Source: SIG607 sp045614505 (GTDB taxonomy: Bacteria; Bacillota; Clostridia; Oscillospirales; Acutalibacteraceae). Taken from it: DNA of 41,025 bases. The notes beneath the pieces are model-generated. The model was not told the DNA's origin. It did not search any database and saw nothing but the letters and a program-made list of their open reading frames with translations. The stretch lies in NCBI GenBank assembly GCA_045614505.1, contig JAZLDA010000003.1:1-41025 (forward strand), given 5' to 3'. This document shows, piece by piece, positions 15,599-24,282 of the stretch (position 1 is its first letter; each line of letters starts with the position of its first letter). The position numbers and the translations under genes are program-made.

Positions 15599-16723
15599 TT
15601 AATTATTGTTTTCCAGCTGTCCCGTCGAGGAAGCCTTAAGATAAGCATTTATAAAGCCGTCTATATCGCCGTCCATAACAGCATTGATATTGGAATATTC
15701 AAAGCCGGTACGGTGGTCCTTTGCAAGGGTATATGGCATAAATACATAGGACCTTATCTGCGAGCCCCAGGCAATTTCCTTCTGCACGCCTTTTATATCT
15801 TCAATTTTATCAAGATGCTCTCGCTCTTTGATTTCAACAAGCTTGGATTTAAGCATACGAAGACAGGTATCCTTATTCTGGAACTGACTGCGTTCGGTCT
15901 GACAGGCAACTACGATTCCTGTGGGAATATGGGTGATACGAACAGCAGACGATGTTTTATTGATGTGCTGTCCGCCTGCGCCGCTGCTTCGGTAAGTATC
16001 CACTTTAAGGTCTTCGTCTCTGATAGTTATTTCAACGTCATCGGTAATTTCCGGCATAACCTCAAGAGAAGCAAAGGATGTGTGGCGTCGTCCCGAGGAG
16101 TCAAAGGGAGATACACGCACAAGTCTGTGAACGCCGTGTTCGCTCTTTAAATAACCGTATGCGTTAAGTCCCTCAATGGTAAGGGTGGCACTTTTAAGAC
16201 CCGCTTCATCGCCGTCAAGGAAGTCCACCATAGAGGTTTTAAATCCGTGACGCTCCGCCCAACGGGTAAATAGACGCACCAGCATCTGATTCCAGTCCTG
16301 AGCCTCGGTTCCGCCCGCTCCTGCGTGGAAAGTAAGTATTGCGTTGTTTCTATCATACTCACCTACAAGCAGTGTTTCAAGTCTCTGTGACTCAAGGCTC
16401 TTTTCATAGGCTTCTAACTCGGAATTGATGTCGTCAAGCATTGACTCATCCTCTTCCTCATCAGCCATTTCTATTAACACAAGAATGTCATCATAGGAAG
16501 CAACAAGCTTATCGTACGCCTCAACCTTATTTTTAAGTGCGCCCAGCTTCTGCAAAACCTCTTGACTTTTCTCCGGATCATCCCAAAAGGAAGCTTCAGC
16601 CGTTTTATACTCCAGCTTATCAATTTCCATTTTAGTGGAATCGTAAGCAATAGCATCCTTTAAATCCACCATATCATCGTGGTGAGACAGTATTCTCTGT
16701 TTAAGCTCTTCGAAAACTAACAT
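15599..16723 (-). CDS. prfB: Peptide chain release factor 2
   Basis: A 374-residue factor that ends translation at UGA and UAA. It has the codon-reading tripeptide SPF (in HRLVRVSPFDSSGRRH) and the catalytic GGQ (in RSSGAGGQHINKTSSA). Start ATG at 16723 follows AAGGAGA by 5 bases; a longer start overlapping prmA is rejected. The coding frame is continuous, with no in-frame UGA and no CUUUGAC slippery site near codons 20-30 (the region reads DLKDAIAYDSTKME), so the widespread autoregulatory +1 frameshift is absent. It lies 17 bases after prmA. Confidence 0.96.
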   Translation of the reverse strand: MLVFEELKQRILSHHDDMVDLKDAIAYDSTKMEIDKLEYKTAEASFWDDPEKSQEVLQKLGALKNKVEAYDKLVASYDDILVLIEMADEEEDESMLDDINSELEAYEKSLESQRLETLLVGEYDRNNAILTFHAGAGGTEAQDWNQMLVRLFTRWAERHGFKTSMVDFLDGDEAGLKSATLTIEGLNAYGYLKSEHGVHRLVRVSPFDSSGRRHTSFASLEVMPEITDDVEITIRDEDLKVDTYRSSGAGGQHINKTSSAVRITHIPTGIVVACQTERSQFQNKDTCLRMLKSKLVEIKEREHLDKIEDIKGVQKEIAWGSQIRSYVFMPYTLAKDHRTGFEYSNINAVMDGDIDGFINAYLKASSTGQLENNN

Positions 16724-16740
16724 AAAATCTCCTTGTTTCA

Positions 16741-17658
16741 TTATTTCCTTATGGAAAATGCAAACCAATTATCACGGGTAAGTTCCTGTTCGATTATAAA
16801 GCCGTTATCAATGATGCTTTGTTTAACCTCATCTGCACGGGAATCAATTATTCCCGAAGCAATGAGAACGGCATCGTCTTTCATATAGTCACCTACATTT
16901 TTAAGAAGCCTTATAATAACATCTGCAACAATATTTGCGCAGACTATATCAAATTTACCGCTGACCTTTTCTGCAAGGTCTCCGTGAATATAAGAGGTCT
17001 TTTCTGTCACATTATTCATTGCGGCATTTTCCCCTGCTACCTTGACAGCATCCTCATCAATATCCACGCCTATTGCCTCTTTTGCGCCAAGCAGTACCCC
17101 TGCAATGCTCAGTATTCCGCTTCCGCAACCGATATCAAGAACACTATCACACTTCTTTGTATACTGTTCCAGCAGATTTAGGCAAAGAGAGGTTGTGGCG
17201 TGTGTGCCTGTACCGAAAGCTGCACCGGGGTCTATCTTCAAAACGCTTCTGTTTTGAGTATTATCATATTTCTCCCAGGCGGGAACTACAGCAAGTCGTT
17301 CCCCGATTTCGGTGGTATGGAAAAACTTTTTCCAGTATTCATTCCAGTCAATATCGGCAACCGTTGCAAAAGAAACCTCATAGGGGATTTCCTCAGCCCC
17401 AAACCTTTCTTTTAAGTAGGCAAGAGATTCTGTGAGATTGTCCGACTTATCTATATAAATATGAATAAAAGCACTGTCACGATCTTTTGCCAGCAAAGCC
17501 TCATCAATAAGGTCAACATGAGCTATTTCCCATGCCTGACTTTCCATATCGGAATAATCCTCAATATATATACCGTAAGGCACCGTCATATTAGCAATAG
17601 CAGAGGCGGTTTCACACTTTGATGTAGGTATTTTTATAACAATTTCAAACCAATCCAT
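16741..17658 (-). CDS. prmA: Ribosomal protein L11 methyltransferase
   Basis: A 305-residue SAM-dependent enzyme that methylates ribosomal protein L11. The N-terminal substrate-recognition domain (MDWFEIVIKIPT onward) precedes the Rossmann core. Marks of the family are DPGAAFGTGTHATT, the SAM motif LDIGCGSGILSIAG near residue 175, and the acidic IGVDID that follows. The later CANIVADVI gives the usual N-I motif. Start ATG at 17658 has AGGAG 7 bases upstream. It heads a prmA-prfB-PPIase transcript with its own promoter, divergent from the P-type ATPase. Confidence 0.93.
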   Translation of the reverse strand: MDWFEIVIKIPTSKCETASAIANMTVPYGIYIEDYSDMESQAWEIAHVDLIDEALLAKDRDSAFIHIYIDKSDNLTESLAYLKERFGAEEIPYEVSFATVADIDWNEYWKKFFHTTEIGERLAVVPAWEKYDNTQNRSVLKIDPGAAFGTGTHATTSLCLNLLEQYTKKCDSVLDIGCGSGILSIAGVLLGAKEAIGVDIDEDAVKVAGENAAMNNVTEKTSYIHGDLAEKVSGKFDIVCANIVADVIIRLLKNVGDYMKDDAVLIASGIIDSRADEVKQSIIDNGFIIEQELTRDNWFAFSIRK

Positions 17659-17686
17659 AATATGCTCCTTTTATATATACTTTTAT

Positions 17687-17714
17687 ATTCTATCACATAA
17701 TTGTGATTTTGCAA
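17687..17714 (-). promoter_or_regulatory. Promoter of prmA
   Basis: TTGCAA (17709-17714), 16-bp spacer, TAGAAT (17687-17692) with TG one base before the -10. Confidence 0.65.
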
Positions 17715-17737
17715 AGTATTTTTATAATTTTATAATG

Positions 17738-17766
17738 TTGATTTATTTTTATAATTATTGTATAAT
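17738..17766 (+). promoter_or_regulatory. Promoter of the P-type ATPase gene
   Basis: TTGATT (17738-17743), 17-bp spacer, TATAAT (17761-17766). It is back to back with the prmA promoter, with about 24 bases between the two -35 boxes. Confidence 0.88.
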
Positions 17767-17793
17767 GTAGTAAATTATGGGTGGAGGGTTTCT

Positions 17794-20424
17794 ATGATTT
17801 ATCACAGCGCTCAAACGCAAGAGGTTATATCTAATTTTGAGGTAGACCCGGAAAAAGGACTTCCCACAGGAGTTGCAGACCAACGCATTGTAGAATTCGG
17901 CAGCAATTTGCTCACTAAATCAAAAAAGACATCAATGTTAAAAAATGTAACGGCTCAGATTAAAAATCCCGTTAATATCATTTTGACTGTAAGTGCGATT
18001 ATTGCTTTTGTTGTCAACCTTATATATATAAAGGACATCTGGTATTCCCCTGTTTTGATTATTCTTATGCTTCTCTTAAATATTGCGGTCACTGTTTTTT
18101 ATCAGAAGCAGAGTGAAAGAACTGCACAGTCCCTTGAAGCTATGAACATTCCGAAAGTCAAGGTGCTTCGTGACGGTATAATTAAAACTATTTTTTCAAC
18201 ATATATCGTCCCCGGAGATATTTTAGTGCTGGAAACCGGAGATTACATAGCGGCAGACGCCCGTCTTATTGATTCGGTGGATTTCAGATGCAACGAAGCC
18301 TTTGTTACAGGTGAAGAAATTACCGCAGAAAAGGACCACAACGCTATCCTTGAGGATATCACACCGGTTAAGGACAGGTCCAATATGGTATTCTCGGGAA
18401 GTAATGTAATAACCGGCCATGCCAGAGCCGTTGTAACCGAAACCGGTATGAATACCGAAGTGGGAAAAGCTGTCACCTTACTTGAAACCTACAACAGCGT
18501 AAACATAAAGCTTAAAGAAAAATTAACCACAGTGGGCAAAATCTCGGCAGTTATGCTTGTCATTTTCTGTATCATTGCCTTTTTCACCAACGTGCTTATT
18601 AATTTCAGAAACGGCGAGCCTTTCGCTCTCACCCTTTCACAGTCTCTTCTCAACTCGGTTGTACTTCTTGTTTCGGTTCTCCCCGAGGGTTTGCCCGTTA
18701 TGGCAGCAGTAGCCATGGGAATATCCATTAAAGCACTTCTTCACAAGGGTATGATAACCAAGGACTTCGCTGTTTTCGATGCGCTTCCCGAGATATCGGT
18801 TATCTGTTCCGATAAAACTGGAACTCTTACTCAGGATAAAATGGTTGTAGAAAAAATATTTTGCGGCAAGGAAACAATCAATGCCGATGTAGCCTTTGAG
18901 AACGCTTCCTGTGTTAACGTGCTCCGCCTTGCCTCCCTTTGTACCTCTCAGTCCAAAGCAGATGTGGACAGCCCTATGTATAACGATGCAACCGAGCTTG
19001 CAATTATTCGCTCGTATGAACAATCGGTAATTCCCGAGGAGAGAGATATTTACAATAACTATCCCCTGCTAACCCGACTCCCCTTCGACTTTGAGAAAAA
19101 AATTACAATAACAGTTAATATGATAAACGGTATTCCCTATGCTATTTCAAAGGGTGCGCCCGATTATCTTCTCAATGCTTGCGGATGTGAAAACGACGAA
19201 GTCCTTATAAAGACGGTAAACGATTTTGCCGCAAGCGGTATGAGAGTTATTGCTGTTGCATACAAGGAGCTTAGTGAAATTCCCTCTAATCTTGAATACG
19301 GTGATTTTGAAGCAGATATGACCTTTGCCGGTCTTATAGCGCTCAGCGACCCGCCCCAGGAGGAGAGCATTTCTCTTGTGGAGGAGTGTGACAAAGGCGG
19401 TATCCGCACCGTTATGATAACAGGCGACCATGTGAACACTGCTAAAGCCGTCGCAATAAGACTGGGAATTTTTAAAGAAGGTTCAGAGGTCATAAGCGGT
19501 GAAGAGCTGGCAAGTTTGAGTGATGAAGAGCTGCGTGACAATATTCATAAATACTCAGTTTTTGCCCGACTTCTTCCAGACCAGAAGTACCGTATCGTAT
19601 CTGCCCTTAAAGCACGCGGAATGAAGGTTGCAATTACCGGAGACAGCGTCAACGACGCTCAGGCGTTGAGCATTGCCGACGTAGGCATTGCAATGGGAGA
19701 AAAAGGCACTGACGTTGCCAGAGGTGCGGCTGATATTATTATGAATAACAACCGCTTTGCTACCATTATCACCGCCATCAATACTTCCAGAGGACTCTTC
19801 TGCGCATTAAGAAAATCCCTTCACTATCTGCTCAGCAGTAATATCGGTGAGCTGATAGCAATCCTTGTTTGCCTTTTTGCTTTCAAGGCCTTCCCCATTT
19901 CCGCTCTCCAATTCCTGCTTATTAATATTATTACAGACTTCTTCCCCGTAATGAGTATCTTATCGGACGGTATGCATGAGCACAAGCCGATGACCGCCTT
20001 TTCGCCATCCGATAAAGCGCTGTTTACCTTCAAGTCAGTAATAACTACTGCCGTTCAGTCAGTTATGACCGCTGTTTGCGCCATAATCGCCTACGGTATG
20101 TCGGTAAATGCAGGAGCAGATTTTTCTTCAACAATGATGTTTACCGTGCTGATTTGCGCACAGCTTTTTGGTATGGTTTCCGCCAAATTTGAAGGACTCT
20201 TCTATAAAAACAGGCATTTCAGAGACATTCCCCTGTCAGTTACACTTGGTGTACTGTCACTCATTGCAATACTGTTTGTTGTAACACCTATGGGTGCCTC
20301 TTTCGGCTTTACCGTGCTTTCCCTTGCAGATTTTGTAAAAGCAATGTTGCTTTCCTTTACGGTATTCGTTACCGGAGAGCTGACTAAAATAGGATTTACC
20401 CTTTACGAAAAATTCAAAGCATAA
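17794..20424 (+). CDS. Calcium-type P2 cation-transporting P-type ATPase
   Basis: 876 residues; start ATG 17794, six bases after GGAGG (an upstream in-frame ATG has no ribosome site). Phosphorylation motif DKTGTLT at D340. TM4 has PEGLP with E298. TM5/6 keep SSNIGE and NIITD, matching the SERCA calcium ligands (N768, E771, N796, T799, D800 by family numbering), so calcium export is the best guess. Oddities: the hinge motif is TGDSVNDAQAL (D617-D621) instead of the near-invariant TGDGVNDAPAL, and the TM4 context is VSVLPEGLPVMAAVAMG rather than VAAIPEGLPAVV. About ten membrane segments. Alternatives are a Mg or Na/K-type P2 pump or a degenerate paralogue. It stands alone with its own promoter and terminator. 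Confidence 0.9.
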   Translation: MIYHSAQTQEVISNFEVDPEKGLPTGVADQRIVEFGSNLLTKSKKTSMLKNVTAQIKNPVNIILTVSAIIAFVVNLIYIKDIWYSPVLIILMLLLNIAVTVFYQKQSERTAQSLEAMNIPKVKVLRDGIIKTIFSTYIVPGDILVLETGDYIAADARLIDSVDFRCNEAFVTGEEITAEKDHNAILEDITPVKDRSNMVFSGSNVITGHARAVVTETGMNTEVGKAVTLLETYNSVNIKLKEKLTTVGKISAVMLVIFCIIAFFTNVLINFRNGEPFALTLSQSLLNSVVLLVSVLPEGLPVMAAVAMGISIKALLHKGMITKDFAVFDALPEISVICSDKTGTLTQDKMVVEKIFCGKETINADVAFENASCVNVLRLASLCTSQSKADVDSPMYNDATELAIIRSYEQSVIPEERDIYNNYPLLTRLPFDFEKKITITVNMINGIPYAISKGAPDYLLNACGCENDEVLIKTVNDFAASGMRVIAVAYKELSEIPSNLEYGDFEADMTFAGLIALSDPPQEESISLVEECDKGGIRTVMITGDHVNTAKAVAIRLGIFKEGSEVISGEELASLSDEELRDNIHKYSVFARLLPDQKYRIVSALKARGMKVAITGDSVNDAQALSIADVGIAMGEKGTDVARGAADIIMNNNRFATIITAINTSRGLFCALRKSLHYLLSSNIGELIAILVCLFAFKAFPISALQFLLINIITDFFPVMSILSDGMHEHKPMTAFSPSDKALFTFKSVITTAVQSVMTAVCAIIAYGMSVNAGADFSSTMMFTVLICAQLFGMVSAKFEGLFYKNRHFRDIPLSVTLGVLSLIAILFVVTPMGASFGFTVLSLADFVKAMLLSFTVFVTGELTKIGFTLYEKFKA

Positions 20425-20429
20425 GTAAA

Positions 20430-20457
20430 ATTAAAACCGCCTGAGGGCGGTTTTAAT
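20430..20457. terminator. Bidirectional terminator between the ATPase gene and uvrC
   Basis: ATTAAAACCGCC-TGAG-GGCGGTTTTAAT, a 12-bp perfect stem with A/T flanks on both sides, serving both convergent genes. The uvrC stop codon (20453-20455) is inside the right arm. Confidence 0.9.
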
Positions 20458-22270
20458 TATAATGATTATAAATATTTTGTGCTGTTTTTTTATCTATACC
20501 CGCAACTGAAGACAGTTCCTCAACTGTTGCGCTTTTAATTTTTTTAAGAGTCTTAAAACGTCCGAATAAAGCGGCAACGCGTTTTTCTCCAACCCCCGGT
20601 ATCTTTAACAGTTCGCTTTTGGTCATACTCTCAGAACGGCGTTTTTTGTGAAAGGATATAGCAAATCTGTGGGTCTCGTCCTGAATTTTTGTCACAAGAA
20701 CAAAGGCGCGTCTTGTGGGCTTTATGGCGATATCTCCACCGGAAGTTGCTATAGCTCTTGTACGGTGCTTTGAGTCCTTTACCATACCGAAAATAGGAAC
20801 AGATAGGTTATGCCTTTCTAAAATCGGCAGAACTGCAGAAAGCTGTCCTTTTCCGCCGTCCAGCAGAATTAGGTCGGGAAGCACTTTAAATGCCTCATCC
20901 TCTCCCTTTTCATATTCACACAGTCTTCTGTCAAGTACCTCTGCCATAGAGCGGTAGTCGTCCTGCCCCGAAAAACCCTTGATTTTGAATTTTCTGTAAT
21001 TTTCTCTCAGTGGTCTTCCGTCACAAAATACCACCATTGCCGCAACATTTTCACTGCCTGAGGTATTGGAAATATCATAAGATTCAATATATCTGGGTGC
21101 AGTATCCATACCGAGAAGCTCCGCAAGTTCTGAAATGGCGGCGGTTTCCTTTCCGGTGCGTTCAATTTGTTTTGACAGAGCCTCTGCAGCATTAGAAAGG
21201 CACATATCAAGAAGTTTTTTCTGTTCTCCCTTTTGAGGCACTGAAATCTTAACATTATATCCTGCGGTTTCACACAACCATTTTTCGGTTATATCAGCCG
21301 ATTCGGGAAGTGAGTCAATAATTATACTTTGAGGAATATCATTGCCTCTGCTGTAAAAGCGTATTATAAACTCATTATAGAGCTCAGCCTTTGAAGAGGC
21401 ATCCTCAAAGATAAAATGTTCTTGGTCGGTAAGATGCCAATCTCTGAATTTCAGCATCTGCACACAGGCAAGAGTGCCAACAACGGCGCAGGCGAAAACA
21501 TCCTGATTTTTGTGGGCAGAAGAAATAACCTTCTGGCGCTGTGAAATTTTCTTTATGGCTTCAATTCTGTCGCGAAGCTTTGCCGCATATTCAAAATCAA
21601 GATTTTCGGCGGCGGCTTCCATCTTCTCTTTAAGATTTTTAATATCCTCTTCCCCGTATCCGCCTTTTTTAATAAATGCAACGGCGCTGTCAACAGCTTC
21701 AAGATATTCAGAGAGTGAAATGTTTCCTCTGCAAGGTCCCGAGCACCTGCCAATATGGAAATTAAGACAGGGCTTTGACGGTTTATCAAAGGAACGGTTA
21801 CAGTCGGGCAGTCGGAAGACCTTCAGCGCTTCATCAACTGCATTTTTAACCATAGCTCCCGAATGATACGGACCTATATATTTTCCGTTTTTTTCTTTTT
21901 GCTTTACCCATTCTATTTTTTTCCACTTATCATCGGTTATTTTAACATAATGGTAGCCTTTGTCATCTTTCAGAAGAATGTTATACTTAGGCTGATTCTG
22001 CTTTATAAGAGAATTTTCAAGGAGTAACGCTTCAAATTCGGTGTCACAGAGTATATAATCAAAGTCAAAAACATTCATTACCATTTTGCGCACCTTGATA
22101 TTATGATTTGTATCCGACCCGAAATACTGAGTTACTCGGTTTTTGAGAGCTTTAGCTTTACCGATATATATAATATTACCCTGCTTATCCTTCATAATAT
22201 AAACACCCGGTGTGAGCGGTAATGTATTAGCCTTTTGCTTTAATTCGTTTTTTCTTTGGTCGCTTATCAC
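20453..22270 (-). CDS. uvrC: Excinuclease ABC subunit C
   Basis: A 605-residue nuclease making both incisions in nucleotide excision repair with UvrA and UvrB. Domains in order: GIY-YIG (PGVYIMKDKQGNIIYIGKAK, about residues 20-40), a Cys-rich segment (CLNFHIGRCSGPCRG), the UvrB-binding UVR motif (LDFEYAAKLRDRIEAIKKI), the RNase H-like second nuclease (ESYDISNTSGSENV, LILLDGGKGQLS, ETHRFAI) and C-terminal helix-hairpin-helix repeats (IPGVGEKRVAALF, VAGIDKKTAQNIY). The start is GTG 22270, 7 bases after AAAGGAGG; the frame open further upstream to 22345 adds a lysine-rich stretch with no ribosome site and is rejected. Confidence 0.96.
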   Translation of the reverse strand: MISDQRKNELKQKANTLPLTPGVYIMKDKQGNIIYIGKAKALKNRVTQYFGSDTNHNIKVRKMVMNVFDFDYILCDTEFEALLLENSLIKQNQPKYNILLKDDKGYHYVKITDDKWKKIEWVKQKEKNGKYIGPYHSGAMVKNAVDEALKVFRLPDCNRSFDKPSKPCLNFHIGRCSGPCRGNISLSEYLEAVDSAVAFIKKGGYGEEDIKNLKEKMEAAAENLDFEYAAKLRDRIEAIKKISQRQKVISSAHKNQDVFACAVVGTLACVQMLKFRDWHLTDQEHFIFEDASSKAELYNEFIIRFYSRGNDIPQSIIIDSLPESADITEKWLCETAGYNVKISVPQKGEQKKLLDMCLSNAAEALSKQIERTGKETAAISELAELLGMDTAPRYIESYDISNTSGSENVAAMVVFCDGRPLRENYRKFKIKGFSGQDDYRSMAEVLDRRLCEYEKGEDEAFKVLPDLILLDGGKGQLSAVLPILERHNLSVPIFGMVKDSKHRTRAIATSGGDIAIKPTRRAFVLVTKIQDETHRFAISFHKKRRSESMTKSELLKIPGVGEKRVAALFGRFKTLKKIKSATVEELSSVAGIDKKTAQNIYNHYN

Positions 22271-22330
22271 TGTAACACCTCCTTTTAGCTTTATATTTAT
22301 TTTAATATTTTCTTTTTTCTTTTTCAAGAG

Positions 22331-22359
22331 TTGATTTTTTGACAATTTAATATTAGAAT
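22331..22359 (+). promoter_or_regulatory. Promoter of the lipoprotein/ABC transporter cluster
   Basis: TTGATT (22331-22336), 17-bp spacer, TAGAAT (22354-22359). A consensus TTGACA at 22339-22344 is an alternative -35 but then faces a poor -10. I see no clear Zur- or Fur-type palindrome. Confidence 0.6.
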
Positions 22360-22375
22360 TATATTGGTGAATTTT

Positions 22376-22708
22376 ATGAGATATATTAAGATACTGACAG
22401 TAACTGTCATAATGCTGTTATTGTGTGGATGCAGTTCTTCCGAAGATTTTTCTCCTCTGGATTACGCTATTTTAGAAAAACCCAACACAATCACTTCAGA
22501 AACAGTTGACGGTTACAGAACTCCCTCTTCTGAAAATTCTTCTGAACAGACAGTTTCCGTTTATTACGCAAATAAAAACAGCAAAAAATTCCACAAACCA
22601 CAATGTATATACGCCCAGAAGATGAATGATACTTCGGTGCTTTTCGAAAACGACAGAGATGTACTTATTTCTAAGGGATATACTCCCTGCAGTAATTGTA
22701 AGCCGTAA
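22376..22708 (+). CDS. Small lipoprotein with Ada-like His-Cys3 metal-binding domain
   Basis: 110 residues. The signal peptide ends in lipobox LCGC, with lipidated C19. A polar linker follows to about residue 60. The C-terminal domain (VYYANKNSKKFHKP to CSNCKP) contains H73-x3-C77 and C105-x2-C108, the pattern of the Ada-type metal-binding domains attached to some secreted bacterial nucleases and other exported proteins, so zinc binding is likely. Start ATG 22376 is chosen because the signal peptide begins there; TTG 22364 is also in frame and the ribosome site is weak (GGTGA). It is followed 17 bases later by a zinc/manganese-type ABC ATPase and permease, suggesting an extracytoplasmic metal-handling role; that function is inferred from context. 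Confidence 0.8.
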   Translation: MRYIKILTVTVIMLLLCGCSSSEDFSPLDYAILEKPNTITSETVDGYRTPSSENSSEQTVSVYYANKNSKKFHKPQCIYAQKMNDTSVLFENDRDVLISKGYTPCSNCKP

Positions 22709-22725
22709 GGAAGGGAAAAACTTAT

Positions 22726-23436
22726 ATGCCACTTATTAAATGTGAGAAACTTGCAATAGGTTATAATGACAGAACAATTCTGTCAGACTTAAATTTCAGT
22801 ATTGGAGAAAATGATTATCTCTATATAATCGGTGAGAACGGAAGCGGAAAGAGTACGCTTATTAAAAGTATTTTAAAACTTCAGAAGCCGCTTTCGGGAA
22901 AGATAGTGTATTCCCCCCATATTAAAGCAAACGAAATCGGGTATCTTCCTCAGCAAAGCAGTATACAGCGTGATTTCCCAGCAAGTGTTGAAGAAATCGT
23001 ACTTTCCGGCTGTATAAACCGTTTGGGACTGCGCCCCTTTTACACCGCGAAGAACCGCAAAAAAGCCCGTCATAATATGGAGCTTATGAAGATAGACCAT
23101 ATAAAAAATGAAAGCTATCAAAATTTATCAGGTGGACAACAGCAGCGTGTTCTCCTTGCCCGAGCGCTGACTTCAAGCAGCAAGGCACTTCTTTTGGACG
23201 AGCCTGTAACGGGTCTTGACCCTGTTGCGGCTTCCGATATGTATTCCCTTATAGAAACTATAAACAAGGAGTACCGCATTGCCGTAATTATGGTGTCTCA
23301 CGATATTAACGCCGCCTTTAAATACGCCACGCACATTCTTCATCTTTCCTCTTCGGGAGTCTTTTTCGGCACGAAGGAAGAATACAAGCACAGTGATTTC
23401 CACAAAAGATTTTTCGGAGGTGGAATTTATGACTGA
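22726..23436 (+). CDS. Zinc/manganese-type ABC transporter, ATP-binding protein
   Basis: 236 residues with Walker A GENGSGKST at 36-44, Q loop (GYLPQQ), signature LSGGQQQR, Walker B ALLLDEP and the switch His in MVSHD. The length and the DFPASVEEIVLSG stretch fit the ATPases of the metal ABC-3 family (ZnuC, MntB, AdcC type), which energise zinc or manganese uptake at the inner face of the membrane. The last codons overlap the permease start by 8 bases, so the two are translationally coupled. Ribosome site AAGGAAGGG is 11 bases before the ATG. Which metal is carried cannot be told from this subunit. Confidence 0.92.
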   Translation: MPLIKCEKLAIGYNDRTILSDLNFSIGENDYLYIIGENGSGKSTLIKSILKLQKPLSGKIVYSPHIKANEIGYLPQQSSIQRDFPASVEEIVLSGCINRLGLRPFYTAKNRKKARHNMELMKIDHIKNESYQNLSGGQQQRVLLARALTSSSKALLLDEPVTGLDPVAASDMYSLIETINKEYRIAVIMVSHDINAAFKYATHILHLSSSGVFFGTKEEYKHSDFHKRFFGGGIYD

Positions 23437-24265
23437 ATTTTTTGAGATTCTCTCCTACACTTTTATACAGCGAGCCCTTATTGTAGGAACCCTCATTTCC
23501 CTTTGTTCGGCACTACTCGGCGTAAGCCTTGTGCTCAAGCGCTATTCTTTAATAGGAGACGGACTCTCCCACGTCGGCTTCGGCGCTCTTGCCGTTGCCG
23601 CCGCTTTAGGACTCACCCCGCTGTATGTTGCAATTCCTGTTGTTATAATAGCCGCCGTTTTGCTGCTGAGACTCACTTCAAACAGTAAGCTGAAAGGTGA
23701 CTCTGCCATAGCTGTAATATCCACCGCCGCACTGGCGGTAGGCGTTATCATTGTTTCGGTAAGCGGTACAAACACCGACCTTTCAAACTATATGTTCGGC
23801 AGTATTCTTTCCATAAGCTCCGCTGATACGGCTTTAAGCGTTGTGCTCACACTGATAATTGCATTTCTGTATATTATTTTTTACCACAGAATTTTCGCAA
23901 TAACCTTTGACGAGGACTTTGCCAGAGCAACCGGCACAAGGGTCTCTCTGTTTAACACACTCCTTGCCGTTCTCACTTCTGTAACGGTAGTAATAGGAAT
24001 GAGAATGATGGGAACACTTCTTGTTTCAAGTCTTATAATCTTCCCGCCACTCTCAGCAATAAGAATCTGCAAAACCTTTAAAGGAGTCACAATTTCCTCA
24101 GCAGTCATTTCGGTATTATCATTCCTTATTGGTTTGTTTTTATCCTATGAACTATCTTTCCCCACAGGTGCTACAATAGTTCTTACAAACCTTAGTGTAA
24201 TGATACTTTCCTTTATTTACAGAAGATTAATTGATGCAATAAAACGCAAAAAATCGGGCTCATAA
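23429..24265 (+). CDS. Zinc/manganese-type ABC transporter, permease (ABC-3 family)
   Basis: 278 residues, about eight membrane helices. It has the family pattern of an early FIQRALIVGTLI helix, a conserved GDGLSHVGFGALAVA segment and the late MGTLLVSSLIIFPPLSAIRI cytoplasmic-loop/helix motif of ZnuB/MntC-type permeases. The chosen start is ATG 23429, after GGAGGTGG and inside the end of the ATPase gene; a longer in-frame start at 23393 lies within the ATPase coding region and is rejected. No ZnuA-type solute-binding gene is adjacent on either side, which is unusual for this family. The stop codon falls in the loop of the following terminator. Confidence 0.92.
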   Translation: MTEFFEILSYTFIQRALIVGTLISLCSALLGVSLVLKRYSLIGDGLSHVGFGALAVAAALGLTPLYVAIPVVIIAAVLLLRLTSNSKLKGDSAIAVISTAALAVGVIIVSVSGTNTDLSNYMFGSILSISSADTALSVVLTLIIAFLYIIFYHRIFAITFDEDFARATGTRVSLFNTLLAVLTSVTVVIGMRMMGTLLVSSLIIFPPLSAIRICKTFKGVTISSAVISVLSFLIGLFLSYELSFPTGATIVLTNLSVMILSFIYRRLIDAIKRKKSGS

Positions 24266-24278
24266 AGAACCCGATTTT
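24250..24278. terminator. Terminator between the ABC permease gene and argF
   Basis: AAAATCGGG and CCCGATTTT pair over 9 bp around an 11-base loop that contains the permease stop codon. A TCTTTTTAT run follows on the plus strand. It may also serve convergent argF. Confidence 0.8.
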
Positions 24279-24282
24279 CTTT

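Noticed and set aside
16640..16723. RF2 programmed frameshift site
   Set aside because: No in-frame UGA or CUUUGAC was found near the 5' end; the frame is continuous.
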